A stretch of 64,000 bases of DNA, from positions 283,916 through 347,915 of the forward strand of contig NZ_JACIFF010000007.1 of the NCBI RefSeq assembly GCF_014197245.1, written 5' to 3'. This DNA is from Neolewinella aquimaris (lineage in GTDB: Bacteria; Bacteroidota; Bacteroidia; Chitinophagales; Saprospiraceae). The notes beneath the pieces were generated by a model. It had not been told where the DNA came from. It saw only the letters and a program-made list of their open reading frames with translations, and searched no databases. The translations under genes were made by a program, and so were the position numbers. Below, piece by piece: positions 1-9,386 of this stretch. Numbering within the stretch: the first letter of the stretch is position 1; each line of letters begins with the position of its first letter.

Positions 1-1
1 C

Positions 2-553
2 TACGAATTACAGTTCGGCGTCAATCACCTCGGTCATTTCCTGCTGACCCTTAACCTCATTCCGGCTATGCAGTGCACCAAAATCTGCGGCCGGGTCATC
101 AATGTTTCCAGCGCCATGCACAGTAAGGGCGGCATTGACTTCGGCAACCTACGGGGTGAGCGCGGCCCCAAAGCTTACAACGGAACCCGGGCCTACGCCC
201 AGAGTAAACTGGCCAACGTCCTGTTTACTAAAGAACTCGATCGCCGCCACGGATCCGAGCTAACCACCAACTGCCTGCACCCCGGCGTGGTGGGTACCCA
301 ACTTGCTAATAAGAAGGGCAAGCTCTTCACTAAGACCATTTGGTCGTTGTACAAGCCCTTTGCCCGCTCACCCGAATCGGGGGCCGACACCAGCGTCTAT
401 CTGGCGAGTAGTCCGGAAGTCCGTGAGGTGTCCGGACGTTACTTCAATCCGACGCAGTGCCTCATCAAGCCATCCCCTACCGCGCGCAACGAGCAACTTG
501 CCCGGCGGCTGTGGGATTACAGCGAGGCGGCCGTCAGTGATTTCCTTCTCTAA
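2..553 (+). CDS. Short-chain dehydrogenase/reductase (SDR), 5'-truncated
   Basis: The reading frame is already open at base 2, so the gene enters from outside the window and only about 183 C-terminal codons are present. The visible part reads through an asparagine-containing stretch (FGVNHLGHFLLTL), the strand ending in the catalytic serine (INVSS) and the YxxxK pair (YAQSK), the classical SDR active-site order. The sequence following YAQSK (LANVLFTKEL) and the later HPGVV are typical of retinol-dehydrogenase/WW-domain-oxidoreductase-like SDRs. The missing N-terminus would carry the TGxxxGIG nucleotide-binding motif. The protein is predicted to be a cytosolic NAD(P)-dependent oxidoreductase; the substrate cannot be told. 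It ends 24 bp before tatC. Confidence 0.9.
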   Translation, partial: YELQFGVNHLGHFLLTLNLIPAMQCTKICGRVINVSSAMHSKGGIDFGNLRGERGPKAYNGTRAYAQSKLANVLFTKELDRRHGSELTTNCLHPGVVGTQLANKKGKLFTKTIWSLYKPFARSPESGADTSVYLASSPEVREVSGRYFNPTQCLIKPSPTARNEQLARRLWDYSEAAVSDFLL

Positions 554-564
554 ATATCACTAGG

Positions 565-572
565 TACCTTCG
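565..572 (+). promoter_or_regulatory. Promoter -7-like box of tatC (TACCTTCG)
   Basis: The box TACCTTCG differs by one base from the Bacteroidota -7 consensus TAnnTTTG and ends 5 nt before the tatC ATG. That spacing would put the transcription start at or next to the start codon. No clear -33 TTG was found, so the call rests on the box and on its recurrence at the same distance before other genes here. Confidence 0.35.
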
Positions 573-577
573 CGCTT

Positions 578-1444
578 ATGCCACTCGACCAACAGGACGT
601 AGACACTTGGGAATATGATGCGGACGGCAAGCCCGTACCGGCAGCGGACAAGGAGATGTCGTTCATCGACCACCTCGAAGAACTGCGCTGGCACGTCATG
701 CGTGCCCTCATCGCCATTTGCGTGGCGGGCATCCTGCTGTTTATCTTCAACGATTACTACTTCCGCTACGTGCTCTTCGGGCCGTTGCGGGAAGATTTCG
801 TCAGCTACCGGATGTTTTGTCGGCTTTCTGACTGGCTCGGTACCGGCGGGGCACTGTGCTTCCACCCGCCCCATGTGTTGGTGCAGGCCACCGAGTTTGG
901 CGAGCAGTTCATTACGGCCGTCAAGATGGCCTTCGTCGGGGGATTCGTGCTGGGTTTTCCCTACGTCTTCTACGAGATTTGGTCGTTCGTGCGCCCTGGG
1001 CTGTATCCCGCCGAACAGAAGGCTACGCGGTGGGTGATCGTTATTTGCTCCTTGCTTTTCTTTACCGGAGTAGCCTTTGGATTCTTCATCGTGGCGCCCT
1101 TTGGCACCAATTTCCTCATGGGCTTCGAGGTAGGCGGGGCGGTCAACCAGCCCAAGATGGACTCGGTGATCAGCTATATGATCATGTTCACCCTTCCGGC
1201 GGCCCTTATCTTTGAGTTGCCGGTCCTCGTTTACTTTCTGGCTAAGTTCGGGCTGGTCACTGCGGAGTCCATGCGCCAGTACCGCCGCCATAGCCTCATC
1301 GGCATCCTTGTTTTATCGGCGCTGCTTACGCCTCCGGACGTTGTGACCCAAATCCTCATCGCCGTTCCCCTTTACACCCTCTACGAAATCTCGATCTTTG
1401 TGGCGAAAAACGCGCAGAAGCAGTACGAGGCATCACTCAAATAA
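578..1444 (+). CDS. tatC: Twin-arginine translocase subunit TatC
   Basis: TatC is the multi-spanning inner-membrane receptor of the Tat pathway, which exports folded proteins bearing a twin-arginine signal. The 288-residue protein has the conserved N-terminal signature just before the first membrane helix (MSFIDHLEELRWHVMRAL, about residues 26-43). Several further hydrophobic segments follow (for example around MAFVGGFVLGFPYVFYEIW, WVIVICSLLFFTGVAFGFFI and LIGILVLSALLTPPDVVTQ), and the C-terminal helix is followed by a short charged tail. The length is slightly above the usual 250-270 because of a loop containing a cysteine-bearing stretch (GTGGALCFHPPH). No tatA/B gene is adjacent. The start is chosen because the conserved family N-terminus follows it and a promoter-like box lies 5 nt upstream. 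Confidence 0.96.
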   Translation: MPLDQQDVDTWEYDADGKPVPAADKEMSFIDHLEELRWHVMRALIAICVAGILLFIFNDYYFRYVLFGPLREDFVSYRMFCRLSDWLGTGGALCFHPPHVLVQATEFGEQFITAVKMAFVGGFVLGFPYVFYEIWSFVRPGLYPAEQKATRWVIVICSLLFFTGVAFGFFIVAPFGTNFLMGFEVGGAVNQPKMDSVISYMIMFTLPAALIFELPVLVYFLAKFGLVTAESMRQYRRHSLIGILVLSALLTPPDVVTQILIAVPLYTLYEISIFVAKNAQKQYEASLK

Positions 1445-1489
1445 GCCATTTGTCGGGGCCGCGGGTGCCGGCAAATTAAGTTAATAGCT

Positions 1490-2101
1490 ATGTTTATCAT
1501 ACCAACCTACATCCGTTTTGCCCTGATCGCCGCCGGCGTACTGGGAGGAATTGCTCTCTGGATCGCCTTCGGCTTCTGGTACGGTTTCCCCTTTCTGCTG
1601 GCCGGGCTCATCCTCTTCGCGGGCTACGTCTTCCTCGGAACGGTCGGCCCCGCCGCCAAGGCCGTACAGGTACAGGACTTTGATCGCGGCGAGAAGCTCC
1701 TCAACCTGACCCTGAAGCCAAACTGGCTATACAGCGCCAACCGGGCCTTCTACTACATGATGCGCGGCACCATCGCCCTCAGTCGCAAGGACCTCAATGC
1801 TGCCGAAGGCTGGCTCAAGCAGGCCGATGCCATCGACGTGCCCACCGCAAACGAAAAGGCCATGCTGAAGCTTCAGCTCGCTCAAATCGAAGCCAACCGC
1901 AAGAACTTCCCCGCCGCCAAGAAGTACCTCAAGGCCGCCAAGGAAACCAACGTCAAGCTCCCCCAGATCGTCGAGCAGATCAACATGCTGGACAACGCAC
2001 TGAAGCAGTCGGGCCAGGTCAAAGCCGCCCAACGCATGGGCAAGCAGGGCCACCAGATGATGAGCAGGGGCGGAAAACGGCGGCGGCCGAAGGGAAAGTA
2101 G
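1490..2101 (+). CDS. Membrane-anchored TPR-type protein of unknown function
   Basis: The 203-residue protein begins with two closely spaced hydrophobic segments (about residues 8-28 and 30-50), followed by a helical domain with two or three degenerate TPR-like helix pairs (LSRKDLNAAEGWLKQADAID; LAQIEANRKNFPAAKKYLKA). It ends in a very basic tail (MSRGGKRRRPKGK). The layout resembles small Bacteroidota inner-membrane proteins with cytoplasmic TPR-like helices, but I do not recognise a named family. It lies 45 bp downstream of tatC and may be co-transcribed. Its stop codon is followed directly by the repeat cluster. Confidence 0.75.
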   Translation: MFIIPTYIRFALIAAGVLGGIALWIAFGFWYGFPFLLAGLILFAGYVFLGTVGPAAKAVQVQDFDRGEKLLNLTLKPNWLYSANRAFYYMMRGTIALSRKDLNAAEGWLKQADAIDVPTANEKAMLKLQLAQIEANRKNFPAAKKYLKAAKETNVKLPQIVEQINMLDNALKQSGQVKAAQRMGKQGHQMMSRGGKRRRPKGK

Positions 2102-2966
2102 GATTTACCATTTACAATTTTTGGATTTACAATTTCAAATTTGCGGGGATGCTCGCTGACGCTCGTGGATCGGACAGTAAACGCAGATTACGCGGAGTAA
2201 AGCGCAGATTTTTACGCAGATGCAGAATAACCCCTACTCGTCGGACGAGCCTCGTACCTCGGTCGGCCGACGAGATCTAGCACCGAACGCAGCGAGCAAG
2301 TAACAGCGGCAGCCAAATTGTAAATGGTACACGGTAAATGGTAAATGGTATATGGTAAATCCTACTACCCGAGCGAAGCGAGCTACCACGCAAATTTTAA
2401 ATCTCAAATTTTACATCCTAAATCTCCCCTCACTCGTCGGACGAGCATCGTACCTCGGTCGGCCAACGAGCTCCAAAAACGAGCGGAGCGAGCAAGAAAC
2501 AGCGGCAGCCAAATTGTAAATGGTGCACGGTAAATGGTAAATCCTACTACCCGAGCAAAGCGAGCTGCCACGCAAATTTCAAATCTCCCCTCACTCGGCG
2601 GACGAGCCTCGTACCTCGGTCGGCCGACGAGATCTAGCACCGAGCGAAGCGAGCACGAAACAGCGGCAGCCAAATTAAAAATGGTACACGGTACATCGTA
2701 AATGGTAAATCCTACTACCCGAGCGAAGCGAACCGCCACGCAAATTTCAAATCTCAAATTTTACATTCTAAATCCACTCTCACTCGGCGGACGAGCCTCG
2801 TACCTCAGTCGGCCGACGAGCCCCGACAACGAGCGAAGCGAGCAAGTAACAGCGGCAGGCAAATTAACAATGGTACACGGTAAATGGGATATGGTAAATC
2901 CTCCTACCCGAGCGAAGCAAGCTGCCACGTAAATTTCAAATCTCAAATTTTACATTCCAAATCTCC
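2102..2966 (+). repeat. Cluster of four ~160-196 bp direct repeats plus a partial fifth
   Basis: This gene-free stretch is built of imperfect copies of one unit. The GC-rich core reads roughly tcggcggacgagcctcgtac then ctcggtcggccgacgag, so it can fold on itself. It is followed by gagcgaagcgagca, then aacagcggcagccaaatt, a run of atggta/aaatggtaaa motifs, acccgagcgaagcgagct and AT-rich aaatttcaaatctcaaattt. The core starts at 2238, 2434, 2595 and 2784, a spacing of 196, 161 and 189 bp. A last copy without the core (about 2868-2966) runs into hemW. The 5' edge (about 2178-2226) carries cgcagatt-type repeats also seen at 14.2 kb. A related inverted copy lies at 49.4-49.6 kb. Small open frames inside the cluster are by-products of the repeats. 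Confidence 0.85.
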
Positions 2967-2972
2967 CCTCTT

Positions 2973-4136
2973 CTGCTCTACCTCCACATCCCATTCTGCA
3001 AACAGGCCTGTAGCTACTGCAACTTTCACTTCAGCACCAACCTGAAGCAGCGGGATGCCGTAGTCGCGGGGATGTTACGGGAACTTGCGGTGCGGCGGGA
3101 AGAATTGCCCGGAGGATCGGTGCCGACCATTTACTTTGGAGGAGGCACTCCCTCGCTGCTGACGTCGACTGAACTCGAAGGTCTATTCGCTGAAATTCGG
3201 CGGGCGGGCTACTGGCGGGGGGAACTGGAGACGGAAATAACCTTCGAGGCAAACCCCGACGACCTGACGGCAGATGTCATCAGGATGCTTGCCGATAGCC
3301 CGGTGAACCGACTGAGCATCGGAATACAGAGCTTTAACGAGGAGGATCTGCGATTCATGAACCGGGCACACGACGCTCGGCAGGCGCTAACGGCCGTAGA
3401 AAAGGTACGGGAGGTCGGCTTCGATAACCTGAGCATCGATTTGATTTACGGTGCCCAGACGACCAGTGACCTAACCTGGCAACAGAATCTAGAGTTCGCT
3501 ACCGAATTGGAAGTGGATCACATTGCGGCCTACGCGCTGACTGTAGAACCCAAAACAGCGCTCGGACACCGGGTGGCCACTGGTGCCGTACCAGACACGA
3601 GTGATGAGCGCTTCGCAACTCACTTCGGGATGCTGATCGATCACCTGACCGCAACCGGGTACGAGCAGTACGAAATCAGCAACTTCGCCCGGCCCGGCCA
3701 CCGTAGTCGGCACAACAGCGGGTACTGGACGGGACAGCCGTACCTAGGCATAGGTCCCGGGGCACACAGCTTTGATGGCAAGAACCGGCGGCGGTGGAAC
3801 GTGAGCAACAACAACCGCTACGCCAAAGTATGGCCGGAGGTAGGTGACTACTCAGCTTATTTGGATGTCGGCCCCCTACTCTTCGAGGAAGAAAACCTTA
3901 GCCTTAAGGACCGATACAACGAGTACGTGATGACGGGACTACGGCGGATTGAGGGAATAACACCCGGCGAAATAAGCCGGAAGTTCGGAGCTGACCTGGC
4001 ACAGTATTTTGAGTCGGAGATGGCAGCTCACCTTGCGAACGGTAACCTTCGACCACTCACGGCGGAGAATATCTACCGACTTAGTCGCCGGGGACTCGAA
4101 GTAGCGGATGGTGTAGCGGCGGATGCCTTTTACTGA
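2973..4136 (+). CDS. hemW: HemW-like radical SAM protein with a non-standard start
   Basis: HemW proteins are radical SAM enzymes related to oxygen-independent coproporphyrinogen III oxidase and act as heme chaperones. The cluster-binding motif C-x3-C-x2-C (FCKQACSYCNFHFS) is encoded at about 2994-3032, followed by YFGGGTPSLL and later GIQSF, typical of the family. The first in-frame ATG is at 3072, after this motif, so it cannot be the native start. The frame is open back to a TAA at 2895, but no ATG, GTG or TTG occurs between that stop and the motif. The CTG at 2973 (or 2922) is the only usual-type alternative. From 2973 the protein would be 387 residues, normal for HemW. The 5' border is repeat sequence, so the start may have been altered by the repeat. 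It converges with, and overlaps by 7 bp, the next minus-strand gene. Confidence 0.85.
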   Translation: MLYLHIPFCKQACSYCNFHFSTNLKQRDAVVAGMLRELAVRREELPGGSVPTIYFGGGTPSLLTSTELEGLFAEIRRAGYWRGELETEITFEANPDDLTADVIRMLADSPVNRLSIGIQSFNEEDLRFMNRAHDARQALTAVEKVREVGFDNLSIDLIYGAQTTSDLTWQQNLEFATELEVDHIAAYALTVEPKTALGHRVATGAVPDTSDERFATHFGMLIDHLTATGYEQYEISNFARPGHRSRHNSGYWTGQPYLGIGPGAHSFDGKNRRRWNVSNNNRYAKVWPEVGDYSAYLDVGPLLFEEENLSLKDRYNEYVMTGLRRIEGITPGEISRKFGADLAQYFESEMAAHLANGNLRPLTAENIYRLSRRGLEVADGVAADAFY

Positions 4137-4630
4137 CGCCCCAGCGTGTAGCGTGCTGCCAGAGCACCGTAGCCTCCTCCGAAGGAATTGAAGGCGCCGT
4201 AGCGGGAGTCTCCGATGAAGAAGGTGGGTACCCAATCAATGGAGACTGACACAGGTGCTTCCTCAAAGGTGTACTGCAGGCCCAGGTAGCCCGATACGCT
4301 GAAGGTCGTAGAGCCGGACTCCGCAAAGTCATAGCTCCAGAACTGCGCTCCGGCTCCGGCGCCGTAGTACCACTCTAATCCGTCGATCGCATCGATATCA
4401 CTGTGGATCTGGTAGGCGCCATTGATACTGATCCAGTTGGCTACTCCGCTGTATCCCCGGAATCCCACGTATCCTTCGAGGGCGTGGGATTCACTGATAA
4501 AGGTTTTGTAGCTGATGGAAAAGGGGTAGCCAAAACGGACCCCAATGGCTGAGTTGAAGTTTTGCGCGGCGAGTTGAACGCTAAAGCCCCAGAATGCAGC
4601 CAGGATGAAAAAGTACTTGATTTTGTTCAT
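4130..4630 (-). CDS. Small secreted or outer-membrane beta-barrel-like protein
   Basis: The reading frame extends to 4696, but the start at 4630 is preferred because it gives a clean signal peptide (MNKIKYFFILAAFWGFSVQLAAQ, cleavage after AAQ). The mature part of about 145 residues is rich in alternating aromatic and glycine residues (IGVRFGYPFSISYK, LEGYVGFRGYSGV, YYGAGAGAQFWSYD, GYLGLQYTFEE) and ends in an amphipathic strand, the pattern of a small eight-stranded barrel. Function is unknown; opacity/OmpW-like or porin-family annotations are common for such Bacteroidota proteins. It is somewhat AT-richer than hemW, with which it converges. Confidence 0.75.
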   Translation of the reverse strand: MNKIKYFFILAAFWGFSVQLAAQNFNSAIGVRFGYPFSISYKTFISESHALEGYVGFRGYSGVANWISINGAYQIHSDIDAIDGLEWYYGAGAGAQFWSYDFAESGSTTFSVSGYLGLQYTFEEAPVSVSIDWVPTFFIGDSRYGAFNSFGGGYGALAARYTLGRQ

Positions 4631-4676
4631 AGTGAGAAAGTGTTTTGTAAGCGTTGGTACTAAGTTATGACATACT

Positions 4677-4853
4677 TTATAATACTTCATATACACGAAG
4701 AAGAATATATATAACCATTATAAATCCTACGGCCGTTGCAATACGTCTGATGCGTCGGTTAGTGATGACTTCCATCTGATACTGATCTTTGAGCCGTTTG
4801 CTGGTTGCATCGAGAATATTATGATTGGCGGTAGCGGCCCCTCCGAAGAACAT
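4677..4853 (-). CDS. Possible 58-residue single-span membrane protein
   Basis: Translation of the minus strand gives a 58-residue frame: a soluble, charged N-terminal half (MFFGGAATANHNILDATSK, then KRLKDQYQMEVITNRRIRR) followed by one hydrophobic helix (IATAVGFIMVIYILLRVYEV). The basic cluster just before the helix is what an N-in/C-tail anchored membrane protein would show. It sits 47 bp upstream of, and in the same direction as, the barrel-like gene starting at 4630, so it could be co-transcribed. No family is recognised and chance cannot be excluded. The remaining bases to 5123 hold no gene that I can support. Confidence 0.35.
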   Translation of the reverse strand: MFFGGAATANHNILDATSKRLKDQYQMEVITNRRIRRIATAVGFIMVIYILLRVYEVL

Positions 4854-5123
4854 GACTATTTAATTTGGCTACTCGAAAATTAGGCACATACGGGTGACGG
4901 CGGAACTAGCGACCGACCGGTGCTAACATTATTTCGACCAGTACACCCTAATGCCTCTTTCAAGCGGTGTTGTTACACCTTCCCCATTTATATCATTCAG
5001 GGATAAGAGGTACCTCATACTATCCGGAAAACCTGGTAAGTAGGACCTTACTTATGGCACTGACCCGGGTGAACGGATCCGTTTTTGTGACATGTGCTAT
5101 CTTGACGGAGTCAATCATCCAAC

Positions 5124-8100
5124 GTGAACAGAGTATTTTTTATCTGCCTGCTGCTGGCAATCTGTAGCTGCCAACCTGACCCGCCCACCGCACAACTATC
5201 CGTAGCGCCCGGTAGCACCATCGTACTCATCGGCAACAACCTATGCAGTCGTATGGCCTACTTCGGTCATTTTGAAGCGGCCGTACACCAGAGTTATCCC
5301 GGGGCTAAACTGACCGTTCGCAACCTGTGTGATCCGGGCAATACCGCCGGGTTCAGACCCCACGCCAGCCGAGATTCCCCCTGGGCTTTTCCGGGGGCAG
5401 AAGACTACAACCCGGACGTAAGTCAGGATAGCCGGAGCAAGGGCCATTTCCCCACGGAAGACCAATGGCTGGATACACTGAACGCGGATATCATCTTAGC
5501 TTTTTTCGGCCTCAACGAGAGCTATGCCGGTCCGGCCGGCATGACCAACTTCGCCCTGGAGCTCGACAGTTTCATTCGCTACACCCGGGCGCAACGCTAT
5601 AACGATACTACCGCCCCGCAACTCGTTTTGCTCTCTCCGCTTGCCTACGAAGACTCCGGTGCCCTGGGTTTGCCCGATGGTAAAGTGGAAAATGAACACA
5701 TCGAAAGGTACACCCAGGTGATGCGGGACATGGCGTCCGATAACGGAGTCCCCTTCGTCGATCTTTACACCCCCTCTTTAGCGTGGATGGAGGAGGAACG
5801 ACTCACGACGGATGGCATCAGCCTGAACGATAGGGGCTACCGTGTCCTTAGTGACTACTTAACGGAGCATCTTCTTGGCAAGGCACCGCCCGCAAGCGAT
5901 CCCGAACTCCTGGCCGCCGTAAACGAGAAAAATCATTTCTGGCTGCTCGACTTTAAGATGCCGAACGGAGTCCACGCTTACGGTCGCCGCTACAACCCCT
6001 ACGGACCGGACAACTACCCCTACGAAATAACGAAGGTGCGGCAGATGACGCACAACCGCGACGAAGCCATCTGGGCGCAGCTGGCCGGAGAAAGCTACGA
6101 CGTCGCGGAGGCCGACCGGCAGACCCTTCCCCTGCCACCCGTGAAGACAAATTACGAACTGGAAGCGCCCGAGGACGTCCGCTATCTCTATGAGGAAGAG
6201 GCCTTGGCAAGCTTTACCACCGCTCCCGGCTATAAGATCGAACTCTTCGCCTCCGAAGAGGACTTCCCGGAGCTCGCCAACCCGACCCAGATGAACTGGG
6301 ACGACCAGGGTCGCCTCTGGGTGAGTCTTATGCCGAGTTATCCCCACTACCGCCCCGGAGATCCCCTTCCGAATGACAAATTGGTAATCCTGGAGGATAC
6401 CGATAAGGACGGCCGCGCCGACGTGTTGACCATATGGGCCGACAGCCTGCACCTGCCCGTCGGCTTCGAATTTGCCGAGGGTGGCGTCTATGTATCCCAG
6501 GGAACGAACCTGATCTTTCTGAAGGATACCAACGGCGACGACATCGCGGACTACCGGGAGATCATCATGAGTGGATTCGACGACCACGATACCCACCATA
6601 ACATCAGTGCCTACGAGGCCGACCCCGGTGGCGGAATCTACATGGGAGAAGGACTTTTTCTGCACACCAATGTGGAAACTCCCTACGGGCCGGTCCGTGC
6701 AACCAATGGTGGCTTTTATCGCTTCGAACCCCGGCACCGACGACTGGAACGCACCGCGCAGATTCCGATCCCGAACCCCTGGGGCATCATCTTCGATGAG
6801 TGGGGTCAGCCCATCTTCGCCCACACCAGCGGGCCACGGGTACAGTGGATGTTGCCCTCCACGATCCGTAATGTATACGGAGTCCACAATCCCATGGCTG
6901 ACGACCTCATCGAGGAGGCCCACCGGGTACGGCCGACCTCCGGACTCGAGATCGTATCCAGTCGCCACTTCCCCCCCGAGGTACAGGGCGACCTGTTAAT
7001 CAATAACACCATCGGCTTCCTGGGCATGAAGCAGCACCGGCTGTACGACGACGGGACCGGCTTCGCCACCCGGTGGCGGCAGGATCTGGTCACTAGTACC
7101 GACCAAAATTTCCGGCCCGTAGACATGGAATTCGCGCCCGACGGTAGTCTGTACCTCGTAGATTGGCACAACGTTCTGGTGGGACACATGCAACATAACG
7201 CCCGCGATCCCCTGCGGGACCATGCCCACGGTCGCATTTACCGCATCACCTACCCCAGCCGACCCCTGGTGGAAGAACCCCGAGTGGCGGGTGCATCGAT
7301 TTTGGAGCTCCTGGACAACCTAAAGCTTCCCGAGTACCGGACGCGCTACCGCAGTCGGCGGGTACTGCGTGGTCATCCTGCAGAGGAAGTAATGGAGGCT
7401 GTAAGGGAGTGGGTGGCCGATCTCAATCCGCAAGATTCAAAATACGAGGAGTATCTCCGTGAGGCCCTGTTCGTCAGTTGGGGAGCCGGGGTTCCGGATA
7501 AAGACATTCTCGATGCTGCGAGTAAGGCTGGCAATTACCGACTACGTGCCGCCGCCGCCCGGGTGGTACGCTACCTGGACCACCGCCTGGACGATGCTCC
7601 CGATCGCCTGGCGCAATTTGCCGCCGATCCACACGCGCGGGTAAGAATGGAAGCTATGGTTGCTGCATCCTGGCTCGATCCTGACGAGGGGGAACGCATA
7701 CTGGATATTGCCGGCCGGCAGGAACTGGACGACATCGGTCGTCAGGTGCTGCTGAATGCCCGCGCGCACATGAAGGGGGAAGCCTATTCCCCCCCGGCGG
7801 CGGAAGTCGTAGAGGATCCCGACAGTCCCATTGCCCGGGCGTACGCGCTGGGCGAAGAGATTTACTCGCGCGAAGGATACTGTGCCACCTGTCACCAGGA
7901 GAACGGCAAGGGATTATCCGCCACCGGCTATCCCCCGCTGGCCGGCTCACCCTGGGTCACCGGATCTCCGGATCGACTCATTAAACTGGTGATGCACGGT
8001 ATGTACGGCCCCATCGAGGTACTGGGTAAACAGTACGCCGGGCAAGTACCCATGACCGCTTACGGCGGACTGATGACCGACGAGGAAATGGCCGCGGTGC

Positions 8101-8246
8101 TAACCTATGTACGCAACTCCTTCGGCAACCAGGCAGGCCTGATCAAACCCGAGCAGATCGACGTAATTCGTACCATGACCGCCGGCCGCGAGGGAATGTA
8201 TCGTGCGGAAGAGCTACTCGAAGAGCACCCCCTGAAAGTCAAATAG
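5124..8246 (+). CDS. SGNH / beta-propeller / cytochrome c fusion lipoprotein (PVC-type heme-binding family)
   Basis: The 1040-residue protein starts at GTG, giving a short lipoprotein signal with lipidation cysteine in [11 protein letters not shown]. Residues about 25-250 resemble an SGNH/GDSL fold ([28 protein letters not shown]). However, the block-I serine is not in the usual GDS context and the block-V histidine is serine, so this domain may not be a hydrolase. Residues about 360-720 form a propeller like membrane-bound sugar-dehydrogenase propellers ([28 protein letters not shown]), followed by a HEAT-like helical region. A c-type heme site CATCH lies at residues 920-924. The predicted role is periplasmic or cell-surface electron transfer linked to oxidation of a sugar or related compound; the substrate is unknown. 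It is followed after 11 bp by the ThuA-like gene, so one transcript is likely. Confidence 0.85.
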   Translation: MNRVFFICLLLAICSCQPDPPTAQLSVAPGSTIVLIGNNLCSRMAYFGHFEAAVHQSYPGAKLTVRNLCDPGNTAGFRPHASRDSPWAFPGAEDYNPDVSQDSRSKGHFPTEDQWLDTLNADIILAFFGLNESYAGPAGMTNFALELDSFIRYTRAQRYNDTTAPQLVLLSPLAYEDSGALGLPDGKVENEHIERYTQVMRDMASDNGVPFVDLYTPSLAWMEEERLTTDGISLNDRGYRVLSDYLTEHLLGKAPPASDPELLAAVNEKNHFWLLDFKMPNGVHAYGRRYNPYGPDNYPYEITKVRQMTHNRDEAIWAQLAGESYDVAEADRQTLPLPPVKTNYELEAPEDVRYLYEEEALASFTTAPGYKIELFASEEDFPELANPTQMNWDDQGRLWVSLMPSYPHYRPGDPLPNDKLVILEDTDKDGRADVLTIWADSLHLPVGFEFAEGGVYVSQGTNLIFLKDTNGDDIADYREIIMSGFDDHDTHHNISAYEADPGGGIYMGEGLFLHTNVETPYGPVRATNGGFYRFEPRHRRLERTAQIPIPNPWGIIFDEWGQPIFAHTSGPRVQWMLPSTIRNVYGVHNPMADDLIEEAHRVRPTSGLEIVSSRHFPPEVQGDLLINNTIGFLGMKQHRLYDDGTGFATRWRQDLVTSTDQNFRPVDMEFAPDGSLYLVDWHNVLVGHMQHNARDPLRDHAHGRIYRITYPSRPLVEEPRVAGASILELLDNLKLPEYRTRYRSRRVLRGHPAEEVMEAVREWVADLNPQDSKYEEYLREALFVSWGAGVPDKDILDAASKAGNYRLRAAAARVVRYLDHRLDDAPDRLAQFAADPHARVRMEAMVAASWLDPDEGERILDIAGRQELDDIGRQVLLNARAHMKGEAYSPPAAEVVEDPDSPIARAYALGEEIYSREGYCATCHQENGKGLSATGYPPLAGSPWVTGSPDRLIKLVMHGMYGPIEVLGKQYAGQVPMTAYGGLMTDEEMAAVLTYVRNSFGNQAGLIKPEQIDVIRTMTAGREGMYRAEELLEEHPLKVK

Positions 8247-8257
8247 TAAGCCCCACT

Positions 8258-9247
8258 ATGCCATACCTACTTAGCCTGCTTTTCCTTCTCCTACTCTGCG
8301 CCTGCGGCCCCGCCCCCGATGCTACGAACGAAATGAACGACCGAAATGAAGCTCCGGACCGGCCGAAAATCGTGTTCGTCACCGGCGACGAAGAGTACCG
8401 CTCCGAAGAGTCGATGCCCATGCTGGCGAAAATGCTGGAGCGGAACCTCGGTGCGGAGACCGTGGTAGGCTATTCTCTCGACTCCACCGGCACGATCGAT
8501 CCCAATAACGTGTACCACATCAGCCGGCTGGACGAACTTGCCGATGCCGACCTGATGGTGGTATTCGCCCGCTACCGGCAACTTCCGGCCGACCAGGCCC
8601 AACTGATTACCGACTATGCCGAAAGTGGCCGGCCCATCGTCGGTTTTCGGACCGCAACCCACACCTTTAAATATGTGGAGCCAAGGGATAGTGCCCTGAT
8701 GCCGCTGAATGACGCATGGCCGGCGAAGGTATTCGGGCAGCAGTGGATCACCCACCACGGGCACTTTGACGACGGTAGCGGGAAGCTGACATCGGTAAAT
8801 TTAGCGGAAGGGCAGACAGACCATCCCATCCTGCGCGGCGTCGAACCCTTTGAAGCGTACTCCTGGCTGTACCACGTCGATGGCGGCGACTGGAAGCTAA
8901 GCGGCGACAGTGCACCGTTGCTCGTGGGCCACAGCCTACGCTCCAACCACGAGGAAAAGGGGCAGCTCGACAAATTTCCGCTCGACAATCCGGTTGCGTG
9001 GACGAAAACCTACACGGGCAGCAGCGGGAAAACGGCGCGGGTGTTCTTTACCACGCTGGGTCATCCATTTGATTTTCGGGAGGAATCGATGCGGAAGTTG
9101 GCCCTGAACGGAATTTACTGGGCACTGGGGCGGGAAGGCGAGATCCCTGAGGGGGGCGCGGAGGCAGACTTTGTGGACGAGTATGCGCCGAATAATTCGG
9201 GGTTTGGGGAGAAGTTTAAGAAGGGAGTGAGACCTGATGGGCGGTAG
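8258..9247 (+). CDS. ThuA-domain lipoprotein
   Basis: The 329-residue protein has a lipoprotein signal ending in LLLLCAC, followed by a class I glutamine-amidotransferase-like ThuA domain: [20 protein letters not shown] at the start, [13 protein letters not shown], then [16 protein letters not shown], and [22 protein letters not shown] near the end. ThuA-like proteins are often encoded next to sugar dehydrogenases and heme-binding propeller proteins, as here with the gene ending 11 bp upstream. The reaction is not established for most of the family. A palindrome cluster with a terminator-like hairpin follows the stop codon. Confidence 0.88.
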   Translation: MPYLLSLLFLLLLCACGPAPDATNEMNDRNEAPDRPKIVFVTGDEEYRSEESMPMLAKMLERNLGAETVVGYSLDSTGTIDPNNVYHISRLDELADADLMVVFARYRQLPADQAQLITDYAESGRPIVGFRTATHTFKYVEPRDSALMPLNDAWPAKVFGQQWITHHGHFDDGSGKLTSVNLAEGQTDHPILRGVEPFEAYSWLYHVDGGDWKLSGDSAPLLVGHSLRSNHEEKGQLDKFPLDNPVAWTKTYTGSSGKTARVFFTTLGHPFDFREESMRKLALNGIYWALGREGEIPEGGAEADFVDEYAPNNSGFGEKFKKGVRPDGR

Positions 9248-9263
9248 GCGGATGGGGTAGGCA

Positions 9264-9359
9264 TCCGACGGCTTTACCCGTCGGACCGCTTAAGCGGTCC
9301 GACCGTTTTTTCACCGACGGGGTGACCCCGTCCGCCTGATTATTTACCGGACGGGGTGC
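9264..9359. repeat. Cluster of short GC palindromes after the ThuA gene
   Basis: Three self-complementary motifs follow one another. The first is ccgacgg/ccgtcgg around a short loop (9265-9282). The second is the perfect 18-bp palindrome ggaccgcttaagcggtcc (9283-9300). The third is gacggggtgaccccgtc with one centre base (9316-9332). A single arm, ccggacgggg, follows at 9348-9357. The third motif shares the gacgggg...ccccgtc arms with the hairpin at 10547-10571, so this is a small dispersed palindrome family. Confidence 0.7.
9283..9311 (+). terminator. Rho-independent terminator candidate after the ThuA gene
   Basis: The 18-bp palindrome ggaccgcttaagcggtcc is followed within 5 nt by six T residues (9306-9311). 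It lies 36 bp after the ThuA stop codon and would end the two-gene transcript. Confidence 0.55.
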
Positions 9360-9386
9360 TGAATTAAAAAATCCATACTTAATCTG

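Noticed and set aside
2345..2946. Open frames of 60-117 codons inside the repeat cluster
   Set aside because: The same peptide text (RFEICVAVRFARVVGFTIY) recurs in each repeat copy; this is a by-product of the repeats, not a gene.
2102..2966. The cluster as a CRISPR array
   Set aside because: The units are long (~160-196 bp), imperfect throughout and have no unique spacers of constant length; no cas genes are near.
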